Shown in pieces: positions 1-8,489 of a stretch of 64,000 bases of DNA. Made by a program: the position numbers and the translations under genes. The notes beneath the pieces are model-generated. The model was not told the origin of the DNA. It did not search any database and saw only the letters and a program-made list of their open reading frames with translations. The stretch's first letter is position 1, and each line of letters begins with the position of its first letter. Source of the stretch: Rhodobacteraceae bacterium M382 (GTDB lineage: Bacteria > Pseudomonadota > Alphaproteobacteria > Rhodobacterales > Rhodobacteraceae); the NCBI GenBank assembly GCA_025141015.1, contig CP081098.1:1556501-1620500 (forward strand). Reading direction: 5' to 3'.

Positions 1-2
1 AA

Positions 3-911
3 ATCGAGCTGCACGCGACACTCACCATCAGCGACAACCGAATGGTGGTGGATTTCGATGGCACCTCGGGGTGTTCCAACAAGGGCATAAATGTGCCGCT
101 GAATTATGCGACGGCGTATACGGTGTTTGCGCTGCGCTGTATCGTTGGATCGGACATTCCCAACAACGCCGGGTCGCTCGAGCCGTTTGAGGTCACGGGA
201 CCTGCGGGATGTATCCTGAACGCGCAGCGGCCGGTGCCGGTGGCAATGCGGCACACCTTGGGGCAAATGACGCCGGATCTGGTGTTCGGGTGCCTGCACC
301 AGGCGCTGCCTGAACGGGTGCCCGCCGAAGGGGCCTCGTGCATGTTTGATCTGCCAATGCGCCACGCGCCCGAGGTGGCCCGCGACGGGGGGCGCGAATT
401 CGCCATCGAACCCGTCCATAATGGCGGCACCGGCGCGCGACCCCATGCAGACGGATTGTCGGCGACGGCCTATCCGTCCGGCGTCTGGGGGAGCCAGATC
501 GAGATCACTGAGGCTGTGGCACCTGTCACAATCTGGCGGCGCGAATTGCGCCCGGACAGCGGTGGTGCCGGGCAGTATCGCGGTGGATTGGGGCAGCGCA
601 TTGAATTGAGCGCGACCAATGATGCGGCGTTCATGGTGTTCCTGTCGGTTGAACGGTTGAAATTTCCAGCACAGGGCCGGGCCGGGGGGCTGTCCGGCGC
701 ACCGGGCCGCATCCGGTTCGACGGCGCGGACACGGATATTCCGGGCAAGGGCGAATTGCGGGTCGAACCCGGTCAGCGGTTGATTTTTGAAACCCCAGGC
801 GGGGGTGGTTTTGGTGATCCGCTCCTGCGCGATCCGCAGGCGCTCGCGCAGGATCTGGCCCGTGATCTGGTCACGCCGACCGGGGCCAAGAAATACGGAG
901 GTGCCACATGA
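3..911 (+). CDS. Hydantoinase B/oxoprolinase family protein, C-terminal part (cut by window edge)
   Basis: This is the C-terminal 302 residues of a HyuB-type subunit; full-length members are around 550-600 residues. The reading frame is open from base 3, and the residues before the first ATG (base 42) continue the family pattern, so the gene starts outside the window. HyuB works with HyuA in ATP-dependent opening of hydantoin or 5-oxoproline rings. A DFDGTS motif follows a short beta segment, and the C-terminal part has the glycine-rich TPGGGGFGDP stretch typical of the family. The stop overlaps the start of the aminotransferase by ATGA, so the two are probably translationally coupled. The substrate cannot be told from sequence: N-methylhydantoin, hydantoin and oxoproline enzymes all look alike here. 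Confidence 0.88.
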   Translation: MELHATLTISDNRMVVDFDGTSGCSNKGINVPLNYATAYTVFALRCIVGSDIPNNAGSLEPFEVTGPAGCILNAQRPVPVAMRHTLGQMTPDLVFGCLHQALPERVPAEGASCMFDLPMRHAPEVARDGGREFAIEPVHNGGTGARPHADGLSATAYPSGVWGSQIEITEAVAPVTIWRRELRPDSGGAGQYRGGLGQRIELSATNDAAFMVFLSVERLKFPAQGRAGGLSGAPGRIRFDGADTDIPGKGELRVEPGQRLIFETPGGGGFGDPLLRDPQALAQDLARDLVTPTGAKKYGGAT

Positions 912-1975
912 TCAATCCCACTCCACACATCGGGGCCATGGCCCCCTATGCTCTGGCCGACCTGGGGCCCGAAGGTGCCGTTTCAATGGCCCAGAATGAA
1001 AGCGCCTTTGCCCCCAGCCCATTGGCTCTGGCCGCGGGGCAGGCGGCGCTGGCGCAGGCGGCGCTTTACCCCGATCCTGACTGGATTGACCTGCGTGCAG
1101 CAATCGCCCGGGTGCATCAGCTGGACGCTGGCCGTATCCTGTGCGGGGCCGGGTCGATGGAGCTGATTGGCGCTTTGATTTCGGCCTTTTCGGGACCCGG
1201 TGACGAAGTTCTGGGCAGCCAATTTGGCTATGCCTATGTTGCGACCGCCTGTCAGCTGAGCCAATCCCGATATGTAACCGCACCAGAACTGGATCTGGTG
1301 GTGTCTCCAACCGAAATCCTGGCCCGGGTTACGCCAGCGACGCGTATCGTGTTTGTCTGCAATCCGGGCAACCCGACCGGCACAACAATCGCCAACGCAG
1401 ATCTGGTGGCGTTGCGCCGGGATCTGCCGGATGATGTACTCTTGGTCATTGACCAGGCTTATGGTGAATTCGCTGACCCGCTGGACGATCCGGCGTGTTT
1501 GTTCGCGCTTGTCGATTTGGGCAATACGATCATCACCCGCAGCTTTTCCAAAGCTTATGCGCTGGCCGGCGTGCGGGTGGGCTGGGCCTATGCCCCTGAC
1601 CGGATCGGTTCCGAAATCCGCAAGGTTCTGAATCCCAACAACGTTTCGATCATTTCACAACAGATGGCGCGGGGCGCGATAGAGGATCAGGCGCATCTAT
1701 CCGGTATCGTCGCCAGGACCGGCGCACTGCGCACTGCGTTTTCAACACAGTGCCGGGCCTTGGGTCTGCATGTCCCGCCGTCTCAGACGAATTTCGCCTT
1801 GATGCAATTTGGCTCTGCCGAAGATGCCCGACGCGCGGATCAGGCGCTGCGGCGACATGGCCTGATGATGCGGGGCATGGGGGGCTATGGGCTGTCGGAC
1901 TGCCTGCGGGCCACAATCTGCGACCAAACGGTGATGGACCGTGCGGTTGCTGTTCTCAAAGGAGTGCTGACATGA
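908..1975 (+). CDS. PLP-dependent class I/II aminotransferase, HisC-like
   Basis: A 355-residue fold-type I aminotransferase. Visible family features are the N-terminal QNES motif near residue 30, NPGNPTG at 152-158, an IDQAYGEF motif at 181-188 and the PLP lysine at about 215 in SFSKAYALAG. The pattern is closest to histidinol-phosphate aminotransferases, but the gene sits between a hydantoinase subunit and a racemase-family gene rather than among his genes. A catabolic role on an amino acid released from a hydantoin or related compound is therefore more likely than histidine synthesis. It overlaps both neighbours by ATGA, the mark of a tight operon. The substrate is not known. Confidence 0.88.
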   Translation: MINPTPHIGAMAPYALADLGPEGAVSMAQNESAFAPSPLALAAGQAALAQAALYPDPDWIDLRAAIARVHQLDAGRILCGAGSMELIGALISAFSGPGDEVLGSQFGYAYVATACQLSQSRYVTAPELDLVVSPTEILARVTPATRIVFVCNPGNPTGTTIANADLVALRRDLPDDVLLVIDQAYGEFADPLDDPACLFALVDLGNTIITRSFSKAYALAGVRVGWAYAPDRIGSEIRKVLNPNNVSIISQQMARGAIEDQAHLSGIVARTGALRTAFSTQCRALGLHVPPSQTNFALMQFGSAEDARRADQALRRHGLMMRGMGGYGLSDCLRATICDQTVMDRAVAVLKGVLT

Positions 1976-2712
1976 CAACGATCACCCGGAACGGCCCCCG
2001 GATCGGGGTTCTGGTGCCCTATACCAACTGCAATATCGAACCGGATATGCAACTGTTGTGCCCGCCCGGCGCGACCATACATTGTGCCCGTATGGGCGGC
2101 TATGACGTTGATGAAATCCCCGGCTCTGATCAGATGGCGGGTCTTGGGTCTTCGGATATATCCGATCCGCTGATGCTGTTGTCCGGGGTCAGGCCCCATG
2201 CCATTCTGTATGGATGCACCTCGGCGACGCTGACCCACGGGCCAGCCTTTGACGCGGATCTGTCCGAGCGGATCAAATCCGGGTCTGGTGCGCTGTCTCT
2301 GACAGCTGCGGGTTCCTTGGTGGCTGCCATTCAGGCGCTCGGCGCGGCGCGGGTGGGCTTTGCTTCGCCCTATCTGGGGGAAATCAACGACCAGGCCATG
2401 CGATTTTTGTCCGGGCAGGGCATCGAAACCGTCAAATGCCACGATGTTGGCCGCCCCTTGGGCAATTATGGACAGGGAGAGTTGACGCCGGATGAAGTCT
2501 TTGAGCTGGCGCTGCAAGCGGATCACCCCGATGCGCAAGCCATCGTGCTCAGCTGCACGGATATGCGGTCGGTCGAATGCATCACCCGGGTCGAAGCGGC
2601 GCTGGGCAAACCGGTGGTTAGCTCGAACCAGGCGATGATGTTCTGCCTGATGCGTGCGCTTGATCTGCCCCGTCATGATGATGCACCGGGACGGCTTTTT
2701 GATCTGCTTTAA
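1972..2712 (+). CDS. Asp/Glu racemase superfamily protein (maleate isomerase/arylmalonate decarboxylase type)
   Basis: A 246-residue cofactor-free enzyme of the Asp/Glu/hydantoin racemase superfamily. The start at 1972 is chosen because its ATG overlaps the upstream stop; the reading frame stays open further 5' but that part lies inside the aminotransferase gene. Two catalytic-type cysteines are visible: Cys82 in YGCTSAT and Cys195 in LSCTDMRS. They are spaced as in maleate cis-trans isomerases and arylmalonate decarboxylases. The position as third gene of a hydantoinase operon suggests handling of a dicarboxylate or a hydantoin stereoisomer. Hydantoin racemase activity is possible; maleate isomerase-like chemistry fits the motifs slightly better. 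Confidence 0.82.
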   Translation: MTTITRNGPRIGVLVPYTNCNIEPDMQLLCPPGATIHCARMGGYDVDEIPGSDQMAGLGSSDISDPLMLLSGVRPHAILYGCTSATLTHGPAFDADLSERIKSGSGALSLTAAGSLVAAIQALGAARVGFASPYLGEINDQAMRFLSGQGIETVKCHDVGRPLGNYGQGELTPDEVFELALQADHPDAQAIVLSCTDMRSVECITRVEAALGKPVVSSNQAMMFCLMRALDLPRHDDAPGRLFDLL

Positions 2713-2875
2713 AACGTGTCGTGAAAAGCTTGAGAGAGACTGTTTCGATTAACACGTTGAAATCACTGATGTCAGGCGGTTCAGGTGTCTCGCGAAACGC
2801 CCAAGGACGCATTTTGCCTGTGGACTATACAGCCTCAGGATCGTGGAAGGGCACAGCTCTCTGCTTCTTTCTGGT

Positions 2876-2915
2876 CAAAAATACCTCAGGGGGTCTGGGG
2901 GACAGCGTCCCCCAG
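2876..2915 (-). terminator. Rho-independent terminator of the EF-G-like gene
   Basis: A perfect 9-bp stem (CTGGGGGAC with GTCCCCCAG, 3-nt loop, 2895-2915) is followed on the minus strand by a short G+C-rich stretch and the T-rich run TATTTTTGAC. It lies 16 bases past the stop of the minus-strand GTPase gene and also closes the plus-strand hydantoinase operon from the other side. Confidence 0.75.
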
Positions 2916-2930
2916 CCTCGTCACCCGCGC

Positions 2931-4838
2931 CTAAAGGCCGAAATCTTCTTTGCGGGTTTCCTGATAATGGTCAAAGTCGGACGTGTACCAGGCTGTCCCA
3001 CGGGTATTTGACGCCAACGCATTGGCCAGATCATCCAGGGCCGACATCGGCAACAGCGTGTTGAACACGTCCCATCCGGCGGCCGTCGGATGTGCCTCGA
3101 ACCCCAAAACCTGACCTTTCATGCCACTGATCACCGGAACGAGTGCCCCGGTGAAGGACGATGGAACGTGGATGTCGATCTTCATGATGGGTTGCAACAG
3201 AACCGGTGCCGCCGTTGCCATCGCGTCATTCACGGCGTTGCGCCCAGCCGTTCGAAAGGCATAGTCCGAACTGTCGACCGAATGGTGTTTACCGTCTTTC
3301 AGCGTCACGCTCACATCGACAACCGGAAACCCGACTGGCCCCTTGGCCAGCGCGTCGCGTGCACCGGATTCCACAGAAGGAATATAGTTGCGCGGCACAG
3401 CACCACCTTTGACGATCTCGTCGAACCGGAACCCGGCCCCGCGGGTCTGAGGGGCCAATTCGATCACCACATCGGCAAATTGTCCGGCACCCCCGGATTG
3501 CTTGCGGTGACGGTGGCGGTGTTCCACGGATTTGGTGATGGTCTCGCGTAACGTCGGTGGCAGCTGTTCCTGTGTGGTTTTAATGCCAAAGCTGTGTTCA
3601 AGCATGGCAATGAGACGGCGCAAATGCTGCGGTCCCTGGCAGGATAGAACTGCGTGTCCCGTCTGTTCATCCTGGCTGACCTGGGCGGCTGGGTCGATTT
3701 CGGACAGCTTGTCCAGCGCTGTCGTCAGCCGGGTTTCGTCGCGTTCGCTCAGCGGTGTGATCAGGCGGCGATAGGTTGACGGGTGACCGCTGGCCCAACC
3801 AGGCAACGCCGATGCGCCATCCGCGTCATACGACCATCCGAGAGAGAGCTGATCGGATTTGGCCGCAACGCCCAACTGCCCGGGGGCCAATTCCTGAATC
3901 TGTTGCCCGGATCCGACGGCCGTCAAATTGCCGATCGACCCGCCAGCCAGGGCTGTGTTGCTGTTAACAGGCCCGCCCAAGGCGCGCACCACGATGGTTT
4001 TGCCCAGATGTTTGACCAGATCGGCGGCACATCCCACCGCCTGTGGGGGTTTGCCGGTTGTCAGGCGTTCACAGGTGGCTTCAATCCCTGGGGCTTCGTG
4101 ACGAAGGGATTTCATGATCCGGGTCATGCCGTTGCGATGCAGCGCAGATCCAATAAGCGCGGGGACCAGATCGTTGTGTTGCAGAACTTGGGTGGCCACG
4201 TCAAAAACGTCGTCAGCCATGGGTTGTTTGTCTTCGATCAACTGTTCCAGGAGCGTGTCGTCAAAATCGGAGTAAGCCTCCAGCAGCTCGGTCCGGGCCT
4301 CCTGTTCGCGGTTCAGTACGTCGCTGGGGATTTCGATCAGGGTGGAAGGTTCCCCATCGTGATATTCCCAGGCCCGTTCGGATATCAGATCTACAGCGCC
4401 GACAATATGGTCCCCGTCACGCATCGGAACCTGACGCAACACGATATTGTGGCCGCAATAGGACTGCAGCGCCATGACGATATCGCTCAGCCGGTCAGTG
4501 GCAACATCCACCTTGTTGATGAACAGAAAGGCCGGAATACCGGCCTCTTCGATCAGGCGGATGAATGGGGCGCTGAGCACTGCGGCCTCGGCGTCGGCAG
4601 GCACACACAGCACCGCCGCGTCGCTGGCAGCGAGCGCAGGCCCCGCCTGACATAGGTTTTCAGCGCCGCCAGCAATGTCGATCGCGCCCCAATCTTCGCC
4701 CATATAGCTGAACGTGTGCACGCTGGCAGTACCAGAGATGTCGAGGGTCTGATGCGGAGTGTCATCCAACCCCGCCAATGTTGCCGCCAGAGTTGACTTG
4801 CCCGAATGCGACGGCCCCAATATCGTGAATACCCTCAT
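2931..4838 (-). CDS. Elongation factor G-like translational GTPase (EF-G paralogue)
   Basis: A 635-residue protein with the EF-G domain order but shorter than canonical EF-G (about 700). The P-loop is GPSHSGKS at residues 8-15, in place of the usual AHIDAGKT. The G3 motif is reduced to DIAGG (54-58, normally DTPGH), while G4 NKVD (108-111) is intact. The C-terminal half keeps EF-G domain III-V sequence. The ATG at 4838 is preferred: it has GAGAGG eight bases upstream and opens directly into the P-loop strand, whereas the frame extends upstream without conserved sequence. It is a single gene with its own terminator and no ribosomal neighbours. The changed G3 motif suggests altered GTP hydrolysis and a role other than bulk translocation, such as ribosome rescue or stress; this is inference. 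Confidence 0.85.
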   Translation of the reverse strand: MRVFTILGPSHSGKSTLAATLAGLDDTPHQTLDISGTASVHTFSYMGEDWGAIDIAGGAENLCQAGPALAASDAAVLCVPADAEAAVLSAPFIRLIEEAGIPAFLFINKVDVATDRLSDIVMALQSYCGHNIVLRQVPMRDGDHIVGAVDLISERAWEYHDGEPSTLIEIPSDVLNREQEARTELLEAYSDFDDTLLEQLIEDKQPMADDVFDVATQVLQHNDLVPALIGSALHRNGMTRIMKSLRHEAPGIEATCERLTTGKPPQAVGCAADLVKHLGKTIVVRALGGPVNSNTALAGGSIGNLTAVGSGQQIQELAPGQLGVAAKSDQLSLGWSYDADGASALPGWASGHPSTYRRLITPLSERDETRLTTALDKLSEIDPAAQVSQDEQTGHAVLSCQGPQHLRRLIAMLEHSFGIKTTQEQLPPTLRETITKSVEHRHRHRKQSGGAGQFADVVIELAPQTRGAGFRFDEIVKGGAVPRNYIPSVESGARDALAKGPVGFPVVDVSVTLKDGKHHSVDSSDYAFRTAGRNAVNDAMATAAPVLLQPIMKIDIHVPSSFTGALVPVISGMKGQVLGFEAHPTAAGWDVFNTLLPMSALDDLANALASNTRGTAWYTSDFDHYQETRKEDFGL

Positions 4839-5146
4839 CGTCAGTACCTCTCTCATGCATATCTCAATTCCTGCGCTGCACGACAGCGGGGATCGTGCGG
4901 CGGGTCCGCGCAGGAAAACGGCCATGGATATCCACAGTGTCGCCGATATCCACTGGTCGCATCGGGCCGCATCGGGCCACGTCGCAAGAGGTCTCAACCA
5001 TTCGGCAACATTTGGATTTTTCGCCATGCAAGGGGCGGGGTCAAGCTTATTGCGCAATTTCCCGAGCGTCGGGGTGACGCAGGTGTCTGGTCAGCGCGCG
5101 TACCTTGCAATACCGTACGCCCGACATATTGAAATGGAGATCTCGA
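4839..5146. other. Intergenic region between divergent EF-G-like and rhodanese genes
   Basis: About 300 bases that must hold two divergent promoters. The only structure seen is a tandem duplication of GCATCGGGCC (4959-4978) and two nearby GATATCCAC copies. No convincing -35/-10 pair and no gene were found. Confidence 0.5.
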
Positions 5147-5530
5147 ATGCCGGTGACATTACAAGCCATGATGCAAGAGGCGAATGCCGTAGTTGAACGC
5201 ATTGACAGCAGTCGCGCGCAGGAATTGATGGGGCAGGGGGCGCTGTTGCTGGACATCCGCGATGCACCCGAGTTGGAGAAATCCGGGCGTGCCGTCGGTT
5301 CGCACCATATCCCTCGTGGGATGTTGGAGTTTCGCGCTGACCCGGCCAGCCCGTTTCACGATCCCGAAATGCGCCCGGAGCGCGTGATTGTGCTGCATTG
5401 TGCCAGCGGTGGACGTGCGGCCCTCGCGGGAAAGCTTCTGCGGGACATGGGGTATGATCAGGTGTTCAATCTGGGTGGGCTAGGGGATTGGGCCGGCCCC
5501 AAACAGGAGCCGGTAGACCCCGGCATGTAA
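5147..5530 (+). CDS. Rhodanese-like domain protein (sulfurtransferase)
   Basis: A 127-residue single-domain rhodanese. The DIRD motif at 36-39 and the active-site loop CASGGR at 85-90, with catalytic Cys85, are both present, so the protein should be able to form a persulfide. The start at 5147 is chosen for the GGAGA ribosome site seven bases upstream; an ATG at 5105 would add an unconserved leader. The protein is probably cytoplasmic, since no signal peptide is seen. It is monocistronic and convergent with spoVR. The sulfur acceptor is unknown. Confidence 0.88.
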   Translation: MPVTLQAMMQEANAVVERIDSSRAQELMGQGALLLDIRDAPELEKSGRAVGSHHIPRGMLEFRADPASPFHDPEMRPERVIVLHCASGGRAALAGKLLRDMGYDQVFNLGGLGDWAGPKQEPVDPGM

Positions 5531-5538
5531 GACAGTAC

Positions 5539-5565
5539 CGGGGCGGGCTGGTATGGCGCGCCCCG
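5539..5565. terminator. Possible bidirectional terminator hairpin
   Basis: Inverted repeat CGGGGCG/CGCCCCG with a 13-base loop in the 46-base gap between the convergent rhodanese and spoVR genes. There is no T-run, so the call rests on position and the stem alone. Confidence 0.35.
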
Positions 5566-5576
5566 AGATCCCGGTG

Positions 5577-7139
5577 TCAGGCGGCGTCCGCCGCAGCAAC
5601 CCGCGTGGTGCGGCTGTACAGTGTCTCGCCTGAATCGCGGTCAATCCCAGTTAGTTTCACCTCATAGCCCCACAAACGCTTGATGTGCTTCAGGACTTCG
5701 GTGCGGTCCTCGTCGACCAGATCAATGCCGTTTTGTACCCGGTGCACCAGTTGCAATTCACGGTCGCCTTTCAGGTCTGCGTCCACCACCTGAATATCCG
5801 GTTCCAGAAACGCCAGATCATAGGACCGGGCCAGAATTTGACGCACCTCGCGGTATCCGCGTTTGTTGTGGATCTGGCTGACCACCAGATTGGCCTGTTT
5901 TTCGTCGTCGGTGATGACAAACAGCTTGAGTTGTCGGATCAGATGCGGTGACAGGAATTGCAGGATAAAGGATTCATCCCGGTAATTGGCCCAGGCATTG
6001 CGCATCACCGATTTCCAATCAGGATCGCCTGCAAATTCGGGGAACCATTCACGGTCCTCATTCGTAGGGTTTTCGCAGATCCGCCGAATGTCCTGCATCA
6101 TGGCAAAACCGATGGCATAAGGGTTGAGCCCGTTGAACCGCGGGTCGTCGAATTCCGGCTGCATGATCACATTGGTATGGCTGTGCATCATCTCCATGAA
6201 TGCGCCTTGGGTGATCAGCCCTTTCTCATACAACCGGATGATGATGTAGTAATGGGTGAAGGTCGCACAGCCTTCGTTCATCACCTTGGTCTGTTTCTGC
6301 GGGTACATGTATTGCGCCAGATACCGCACGATCCGCACGATTTCACGTTGCCAGGGCGCTAAATTGGGGCTGTGTTTTTCCAGGAAGTACAGCAGATTTT
6401 CCTGTGGGAGACTTAGCTCCCCCTGGCGCGAACTGAGCGCGGCCTCGCCCTCGGATTGGGCCTGTTCTGGAGAACCCAATATCGTGTCGGTCCACAGATC
6501 CAGAACACTGCGACCGCTTTTGGCACCCTCGCGCTGTTGTAACATCGCCGCCTGTTCCTGTGCTGTCGGCTTGGGGGGGCGCCCGTACCGAAACACCCCC
6601 TGATCGCGCAATGCATGGGCCGCATCCAGCACCTGTTCAACCGCATCCAACCCATGGCGTTCTTCGCAATCGGCGATGAAGTTTTTGGCAAAGGCCAGAT
6701 AATCGTGGATGCCTGACGCATCGGTCCAGTCGCGAAACAGATAATTGTTCTTGAAAAAATGGTTATGCCCAAAGGCCGCATGTGCCATGACCAGCGTTTG
6801 CATTGCCATGGTGTTTTCTTCCATGTTGTAGCTGATGCAGGGGTTTGAATTGATCACGATTTCATAGGCCAGCCCCATCATCCCCTTTCGGTAATAGGTT
6901 TCGTCGCGCACGAAATGTTTGCCAAAGGACCAATGCTGATACATCAACGGCATTCCGACACAGGAATAGGCATCCAGCATTTGTTCCGCCGAAATGATTT
7001 CAATCTGGTTGGGATAGATATTCAGTCCCAGATCGTTCAGCGCGATTTCCTGGATCGCATCATGGACCGTGCTCATCAGATCAAAGCTCCAGTCCGGGCC
7101 GTCAAACAGCGGACGCGCATGTGTGGTGGAATCGATCAT
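5577..7139 (-). CDS. SpoVR family protein (YcgB-like)
   Basis: A 520-residue cytoplasmic protein of the SpoVR/YcgB family; the usual length is about 500-520. The family is recognised by its long conserved core, including HWSFGKHF near the N-terminus, the NEGCATF segment and the PYAIGF motif. The biochemical role is unknown. In Bacillus a homologue affects spore cortex formation, but this organism lacks sporulation genes and the protein travels with PrkA and a DUF444 protein as a stress module. The start overlaps the stop of the DUF444 gene by ATGA, so the two are probably coupled. It is the last gene of the three-gene operon. Confidence 0.93.
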   Translation of the reverse strand: MIDSTTHARPLFDGPDWSFDLMSTVHDAIQEIALNDLGLNIYPNQIEIISAEQMLDAYSCVGMPLMYQHWSFGKHFVRDETYYRKGMMGLAYEIVINSNPCISYNMEENTMAMQTLVMAHAAFGHNHFFKNNYLFRDWTDASGIHDYLAFAKNFIADCEERHGLDAVEQVLDAAHALRDQGVFRYGRPPKPTAQEQAAMLQQREGAKSGRSVLDLWTDTILGSPEQAQSEGEAALSSRQGELSLPQENLLYFLEKHSPNLAPWQREIVRIVRYLAQYMYPQKQTKVMNEGCATFTHYYIIIRLYEKGLITQGAFMEMMHSHTNVIMQPEFDDPRFNGLNPYAIGFAMMQDIRRICENPTNEDREWFPEFAGDPDWKSVMRNAWANYRDESFILQFLSPHLIRQLKLFVITDDEKQANLVVSQIHNKRGYREVRQILARSYDLAFLEPDIQVVDADLKGDRELQLVHRVQNGIDLVDEDRTEVLKHIKRLWGYEVKLTGIDRDSGETLYSRTTRVAAADAA

Positions 7140-8467
7140 GAGGTGTCTCCCGCGACTTTCTTGGCAAACAATTTGCGGAACATCGGATAGATATGGGCCG
7201 GTTCCGACACGCGCAGCATTTCAAAGTTGGGGAAATTCTGTTTGACCCGACGATAGGAATGCCACAGATCGCCCCCGGCACCTGGGTCGTTCAACAGGCG
7301 GTCTTCGCTTTCGGGGACGATTTCGACATAGGCGAAATATTGGCAAAACGGCAAAAGCTGTTCCGTGAGCAGGCTCTCGCATTTGACCGAGTCGTTGCCA
7401 AAGTTTTCTCCGTCCGACGCCTGGGCCCCATAGATGTTCCATTCGTCGCTCGGGTATCTGTCGTCGATGATGTCGCGCATCTCCTGTAACGCGGTGCTGA
7501 CAATGGTGCCGCCGGTTTCGCGGGCATAGAAAAACGTCTCTTCATCGACCTCTTGTGCGTGGTGTGTGTGACGAACAAACACGATCTCCGAATGCTCGTA
7601 TGCGCGTTCCAGAAACAGGTTCAACAGGATGAAGAACCTTTTTGCCAGATCCTTTTCGCGCTCTTGCATGGATCCCGACACATCCATTAGGCAAAAAATC
7701 ACAGCCTTGGAATTGCGCACTTTTTCCGTCGTGAACGTATCAAACCGCAGATCCAGCGGGTCGATATAGCCGACGACCCGGCGTTTGCGTTCCAATGCCT
7801 CAAACTGATGGCGCAGGTCTGCCAACAGACGTATCTGTGCAGCATTTGGATCGCTCAAGGCCTCAAGATCGACGATCTCTTGCTCCAGTTTGGCAAAGTC
7901 ATCCGCCGACGGGCGTTTCAACGCAATCCGTCGCCCCAAAGAGTTGCGCATGGTGCGCACCAGGTTGAGGTTGTTGGGAGTGCCGGATGTGGTGATGCCC
8001 GCCCGTCGGGTCGCGATGGTTTCGGTTTCCACTGATGCCTTTTTGATCAGGTCCGGCAGTTCCAGCCCGTCAAACAGGATCTGGAGATATTCCTCGCGGG
8101 TGAGGTTGAAGGAAAACCCATCTTCGCCCTCGCCACTATCGGCCCCTTCGCGCCCGCCCTGACCAGCACCACCTTTGGGGCGGGGAAAACTGTCCCCCAC
8201 CACAAAGTCCTTGTTGCCCGGAAACACCCGTTGACGAAACCCGCCGGTATTGGATTGCGTCAGCCGAGGTTCGCGAATGCCTTTGACCGGGATTGTGACC
8301 CGTTCGCCGACACTGTGATCGTCGGTCCCGTCGCCTTTGACCGATCGTTTCTGCACCGATTTGTCGACCATGTCCTTGATATGGTGACGGGTGCGGCGCA
8401 GAAACCGTTGCCTGTTGCCCAGACTCTTGCCTTTGGGATTGCGACGGCGGTCGATAAAGTGATGCAT
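7136..8467 (-). CDS. DUF444 family protein (YeaH-like, von Willebrand A-type domain)
   Basis: A 443-residue protein. Residues 1-70 are strongly basic, a Gly-rich linker follows (about 98-118), and the C-terminal half is a VWA-like domain with a MIDAS metal site DVSGS at 262-266. This is the standard YeaH/UPF0229 layout. The family has no settled activity; the MIDAS motif implies Mg2+-dependent protein contact, perhaps with the PrkA kinase or SpoVR encoded beside it. Middle gene of prkA-DUF444-spoVR, 22 bases after prkA and overlapping spoVR by four bases. Confidence 0.92.
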   Translation of the reverse strand: MHHFIDRRRNPKGKSLGNRQRFLRRTRHHIKDMVDKSVQKRSVKGDGTDDHSVGERVTIPVKGIREPRLTQSNTGGFRQRVFPGNKDFVVGDSFPRPKGGAGQGGREGADSGEGEDGFSFNLTREEYLQILFDGLELPDLIKKASVETETIATRRAGITTSGTPNNLNLVRTMRNSLGRRIALKRPSADDFAKLEQEIVDLEALSDPNAAQIRLLADLRHQFEALERKRRVVGYIDPLDLRFDTFTTEKVRNSKAVIFCLMDVSGSMQEREKDLAKRFFILLNLFLERAYEHSEIVFVRHTHHAQEVDEETFFYARETGGTIVSTALQEMRDIIDDRYPSDEWNIYGAQASDGENFGNDSVKCESLLTEQLLPFCQYFAYVEIVPESEDRLLNDPGAGGDLWHSYRRVKQNFPNFEMLRVSEPAHIYPMFRKLFAKKVAGDTS

Positions 8468-8489
8468 CGTACGTGCACCTCCTCGATGA

